In this document: in pieces, positions 60,951 to 64,000 of the stretch
Position numbering within the stretch: the first letter of the stretch is position 1
How the letters are laid out: every line of letters starts with the position of its first letter
Assembly (NCBI GenBank): GCA_003402345.1
Contig: QFXH01000005.1
Span: forward strand, 1 to 64,000
DNA from: Candidatus Nitrotoga sp. MKT
GTDB taxonomy: Bacteria > Pseudomonadota > Gammaproteobacteria > Burkholderiales > Gallionellaceae
Direction of reading: 5' to 3'
DNA length: 64,000 nucleotides
Notes under the pieces: model-generated
The model's input: the letters and a program-made list of their open reading frames with translations, nothing else
What the model was told of the DNA's origin: nothing
The model's database searches: none
Translations under genes and position numbers: made by a program

Positions 60951-61835
60951 TTAAAATCTCTTACCCAACCTCTGTTCAAACAGGGTAACGATGGCAGATG
61001 AATCTTCTTCATCCATTCCCCCTTCAACAAGGACATTGATATAAGTAGCCGCCATATTGGTACCCGGCAATTCAATAGCCAGTTCATCTGCAAATTGCCG
61101 CACGATGCACAGGTCTTTCTGATGCAGCTTGGCTTTGAAACCAGGCGTGAAATTATGCGTGAGCATGCGTTGTCCCTGCACTTCAAGTATTCGGCTGCCT
61201 GCAGATCCTCCCAGCAAAGCTTGCCTTACTTTTGCAGGGTCCACACCGGACGCAACAGCCAGCGTAAAGGCTTCGGCAATCGCGGTGAGCGTTTGTGTTA
61301 TCACAACCTGATTGCACGCTTTGCTCACTTGCCCAGCACCATGATCGCCGATATGAACAATGTTTTTTCCCATCACTTGCAGCACAGCCAATGCGTGCTG
61401 GAATATGTCGGCCTTACCACCCACCATGATGGAGAGCGTGCCATCGATGGCTCCCTGGCTGCCACCCGAAACCGGTGCATCAAGCATGTTGATTTTTTTC
61501 TGCGCCAGCGCTGATGCTATTTGACGGGTGACTGAAGGTGAGATGGTGCTCATGTCGATTACCGTGCTGCCGGTTTGTGCGCCGTGAATGATGCCCTGCT
61601 CGCCGAGGATAACTTCCCGTACATCTTCGGTATCAGAGACATTGGTAAAAATCAGGTCGCAATGTTTTGCCAGTGCTTGCGGGGTGTTGCATGCCTGCGC
61701 ACCGGCTTGCACCAGCTGCTGCATTTGTTCGGGGCGACGCGCATACACCCACAGCGGATAATCCGCTTTGAGCAAGTTATTGGCGCAGGCATGTCCCATC
61801 ACGCCCAGGCCGATGTAACCAATATTGGGTTTCAT
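60951..61835 (-). CDS. 3-hydroxyisobutyrate dehydrogenase/2-hydroxy-3-oxopropionate reductase family protein
   Basis: 294 residues from ATG 61835 (MKPNIGYIGLGVMG), the family start. The Rossmann motif GLGVMGHACANNL (8-20), the substrate-binding DAPVSGGSQGAIDGTLSIMV, and the catalytic lysine in GQVSKACNQ are present. Members reduce tartronate semialdehyde or succinic semialdehyde or oxidise hydroxyisobutyrate; the exact substrate is not set by the sequence. No glyoxylate genes adjoin it. Confidence 0.9.
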   Translation of the reverse strand: MKPNIGYIGLGVMGHACANNLLKADYPLWVYARRPEQMQQLVQAGAQACNTPQALAKHCDLIFTNVSDTEDVREVILGEQGIIHGAQTGSTVIDMSTISPSVTRQIASALAQKKINMLDAPVSGGSQGAIDGTLSIMVGGKADIFQHALAVLQVMGKNIVHIGDHGAGQVSKACNQVVITQTLTAIAEAFTLAVASGVDPAKVRQALLGGSAGSRILEVQGQRMLTHNFTPGFKAKLHQKDLCIVRQFADELAIELPGTNMAATYINVLVEGGMDEEDSSAIVTLFEQRLGKRF

Positions 61836-62197
61836 AAGGTCTCGCAGTTCAAAAATCAGAAAAAACAGGCTACAGCATTGCAATCATTTTGGCGAGAAGC
61901 TTAAATAGAAAAGCTGTCGTAGCACCCTATTGTTTCAAATAGGAATTTTTGGTCTGCCCGCCGCACCTAGGCTATATTATTACTCGCTTTTATCATCAAT
62001 CTTTTTGCTGGTTGATACATCGGACATTTTTGTAGAGCGCGCGCACGGTCGTGATTGTGACTCACAATCTTTAACCTCTTTAGTTTTGCCTTTATTTTTA
62101 ATAAAAATAGCATACCTGCTTAATTATTCATGAAAGCAATTTCAGTCAAGACGCACGCAGCTCAAACACGTATATTTCCTCTCAAGGAGAAGTAACG
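61836..62197. other. Intergenic region
   Basis: About 360 bases, no gene that I can support; AAGGAG at its end is the ribosome-binding site of the following GTG-started gene. Confidence 0.5.
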
Positions 62198-63064
62198 GTG
62201 AAAACTATGAGAGAACAGATATATGCTGAGAGGTTTCACAGGGTATTCGACTACATCGACAAACACCTTGAAGAAGAACTGAGCGTAGATTTGCTGAGTC
62301 AGTTTGCAAATTTCTCGAAATTTCATTTTCACCGGCAATTCTCCGAATACTGCGGCATCAGCGTCATTAGATATATCCAGTTAATGCGGTTCAAACGTGC
62401 CTCTTACAGGCTGGCGTTCAACCCTCTTGAACGGATTATCGACATAGCGCTAGATGCTGGATTTGAAAATCCGGAATCGTTTTCACGTGCGTTCAAAAAC
62501 ACGATAGGACAAACCCCGTCTGACTTCAGAAAGAAACCGGAATGGGAACCGTGGATTGAACGCTATCAATTTCCCAACAAAAAAAGGAATGCAAATATGG
62601 AGGTCAAAATCATCAATTTCGAACACACGAAAGTGGCTGCGCTTGAGCATCGTGGCGACCCAAAGTTAGTCAATAACTCGGTCAAAACATTTATTGAATG
62701 GCGCAAGGAATGTGGCTTGTCGCCTATCACTTCAAGCAAAACCATAGGCATCGTCTACGACAACCCTGAAACTACCGCGCCTGATCAATTCCGTTTCGAT
62801 ATCTGCGGCTCAGTAACGGAAGTGGTTCCGGAAAACCAGCAGGGCATCATCAACAAACAGATACCTGAGGGTCGCTGTGCTGTCGTTTGCCATGTGGGTC
62901 CATATGACAACATTGGAGAGGCAGCGTATTACTTGTACAGAGATTGGCTACCCGGCAGTGGCGAAGAGTTGCGCGATTTCCCCTTGTTTTTTCACTACCT
63001 GAATCTGAATTCAGATACACCAGAACACGAACTGAGGACAGATGTTTATCTTCCGTTGAAATAA
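62198..63064 (+). CDS. AraC-type regulator with GyrI-like effector domain
   Basis: 288 residues from GTG 62198, preceded by CAAGGAGA; ATG 62207 is a weaker alternative. Residues ~10-115 are an AraC/XylS double helix-turn-helix (LLSQFANFSKFHFHRQF and IIDIALDAGFENPESFSRAF). Residues ~128-288 are a GyrI/SbmC-like ligand domain (EVKIINFEHTKVAALEHRG, VCHVGPYDNIGEAAYYLY). The layout matches Rob/MarA-type multidrug- or stress-sensing regulators. No target operon is adjacent. Confidence 0.93.
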   Translation: MKTMREQIYAERFHRVFDYIDKHLEEELSVDLLSQFANFSKFHFHRQFSEYCGISVIRYIQLMRFKRASYRLAFNPLERIIDIALDAGFENPESFSRAFKNTIGQTPSDFRKKPEWEPWIERYQFPNKKRNANMEVKIINFEHTKVAALEHRGDPKLVNNSVKTFIEWRKECGLSPITSSKTIGIVYDNPETTAPDQFRFDICGSVTEVVPENQQGIINKQIPEGRCAVVCHVGPYDNIGEAAYYLYRDWLPGSGEELRDFPLFFHYLNLNSDTPEHELRTDVYLPLK

Positions 63065-63475
63065 CCAGTTCATTCTATCAATATGCCTGAACTCATTGCG
63101 TATTTATTTTTTATATAATAAACAGTATCTTGCCGCCTATTTTTTAATATATATTTCAAGATAAAGTGTATAGGAGTATTTACTTTTATTGACTCGCCCA
63201 TTAAATGGTTTTAAGCGGCATATTTATGTGTGGGTCTTGAAAGTAGTAGCGATACATTCGCTGTTGCTCTCCAGCATCGTCATGTGATCGTTAGCAGCAG
63301 GCACACCATTTCTTCTTGGTACGACGCGCCTGTACTTTCAATCCGATGCTTGCCTCAGGTTTGAATTTAACCGCTCTTTCGGATTCAATTCAGAACTATC
63401 GTTGGGCAAATCAAAGCATTCCATTTTTCCTTGTTTTTCCCCAATATCTTTGATCAGTAGTTCAAGGAATTCAAT
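63065..63475. other. Intergenic region between the AraC-type gene and alr
   Basis: AT-rich, about 410 bases. Nothing that I can identify as a gene or RNA. Confidence 0.5.
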
Positions 63476-64000
63476 CTAGACAGTGACGATTGGTACCCGT
63501 TCGGCCAGCGCGCACAGCAGCTCATAGCTGATGGTACCTGCCGCATGAGCTACCTGTTCCACTGGCAAACCTTCCCCCCACAACGTCACATGACTACCCA
63601 CATCAGCAGCGGGTAACGTACTTAAATCCACACTCAGCATGTCCATAGAGATGCGTCCCAAAATGCGCGTACGCTGACCTTCTACCAGCACTGGCGTACC
63701 AGTTGGTGCGTGACGCGGATAGCCATCTGCATATCCGCAGGCGACCACACCAACGCGCGTGGGCGCCTCAGTACGGAATAACCCGCCATAGCCGATATTT
63801 TCGCCCGCCCGCAACTCTTGCACCGCAATGATGCGGCTTTGCAGTGTCATCACTGGCTGCAAGCCGAGTTGTTGCGCGCTGACTTCCGCAAACGGCGATG
63901 CGCCATATAACATGATGCCAGGGCGCACCCAGTCGGCATGGGTTGCGGGATAGCGCAGCAGGGCGGCGGAATTGGCCAGCGAGCGCGCCATGCGATAGGG
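63476..64000 (-). CDS. alr: Alanine racemase, C-terminal part (runs off the window)
   Basis: PLP enzyme making D-alanine for peptidoglycan. Only the C-terminal ~174 residues lie in the window; the N-terminal barrel with the PLP lysine is beyond 64000. Seen here are [12 protein letters not shown], the second catalytic base Y in [20 protein letters not shown], and [11 protein letters not shown]. The end ([14 protein letters not shown]) is normal. Confidence 0.95.
   Translation of the reverse strand, partial: PYRMARSLANSAALLRYPATHADWVRPGIMLYGASPFAEVSAQQLGLQPVMTLQSRIIAVQELRAGENIGYGGLFRTEAPTRVGVVACGYADGYPRHAPTGTPVLVEGQRTRILGRISMDMLSVDLSTLPAADVGSHVTLWGEGLPVEQVAHAAGTISYELLCALAERVPIVTV

Overview
This 64 kb window looks like the chromosome of an autotrophic betaproteobacterium, most like the Gallionellaceae/Nitrosomonadales. 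The basis is the gene orders (glyA-nrdR-ribD-ribE-ribBX-ribH-nusB, purF-cvpA-dedD-folC, rplM-rpsI, gloB-methyltransferase-rnhA-dnaQ), a RibBX-type riboflavin gene, and a red-type (form IC) RuBisCO with its own CbbX activase and CbbR regulator. A complete periplasmic chlorite dismutase would suit a nitrite oxidiser such as Candidatus Nitrotoga or a (per)chlorate-exposed relative. That genus-level placement is inference only. No ribosomal RNA is present.

Layout. 1-6139: one-carbon and riboflavin operon. 6140-15200: accessory block holding a palindromic element with terminal inverted repeats, chlorite dismutase, a membrane-anchored glycoside-hydrolase-like protein, an IS630 transposase remnant, a fusion of a quinone oxidoreductase with a UbiA prenyltransferase, and a large secreted propeller protein ending in a DUF5648-type module. 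15281-22030 (minus): translation and envelope genes (ychF, pth, rplY, prs, tRNA-Gln, ispE, lolB, a TPR protein). 22250-26474: a Gld-like ABC system, a tiny lipoprotein and mutM. 26881-31626: a small membrane protein, then cbbX, cbbS and cbbL divergent from cbbR. 32423-39656: SDR, four-carbon acid sugar kinase, cysteine synthase, tRNA-Ser, gloB, methyltransferase, rnhA, dnaQ and a flavoprotein. 39753-49825: outer-membrane protein, phosphomannomutase, zinc-finger protein, ilvE, argC, rpsI, rplM, purF, cvpA, dedD and folC. 50021-57237: SelO, a DUF2062 protein, a P-type ATPase and ComEC. 57290-64000: a palindromic repeat, a second secreted propeller protein with the same C-terminal module, an Hsp70-like protein, a dehydrogenase, an AraC/GyrI regulator and the end of alr.

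The most notable items are (i) two different secreted beta-propeller proteins 43 kb apart that carry nearly the same C-terminal module and 3' flank; (ii) the NQO-UbiA fusion; (iii) chlorite dismutase with its catalytic residues intact; and (iv) a ghost copy of a gene leader joined to an IS630 transposase remnant. Most of the rest is ordinary core genome. Starts were chosen from Shine-Dalgarno sequences and family N-termini, so several differ from the longest open frame.
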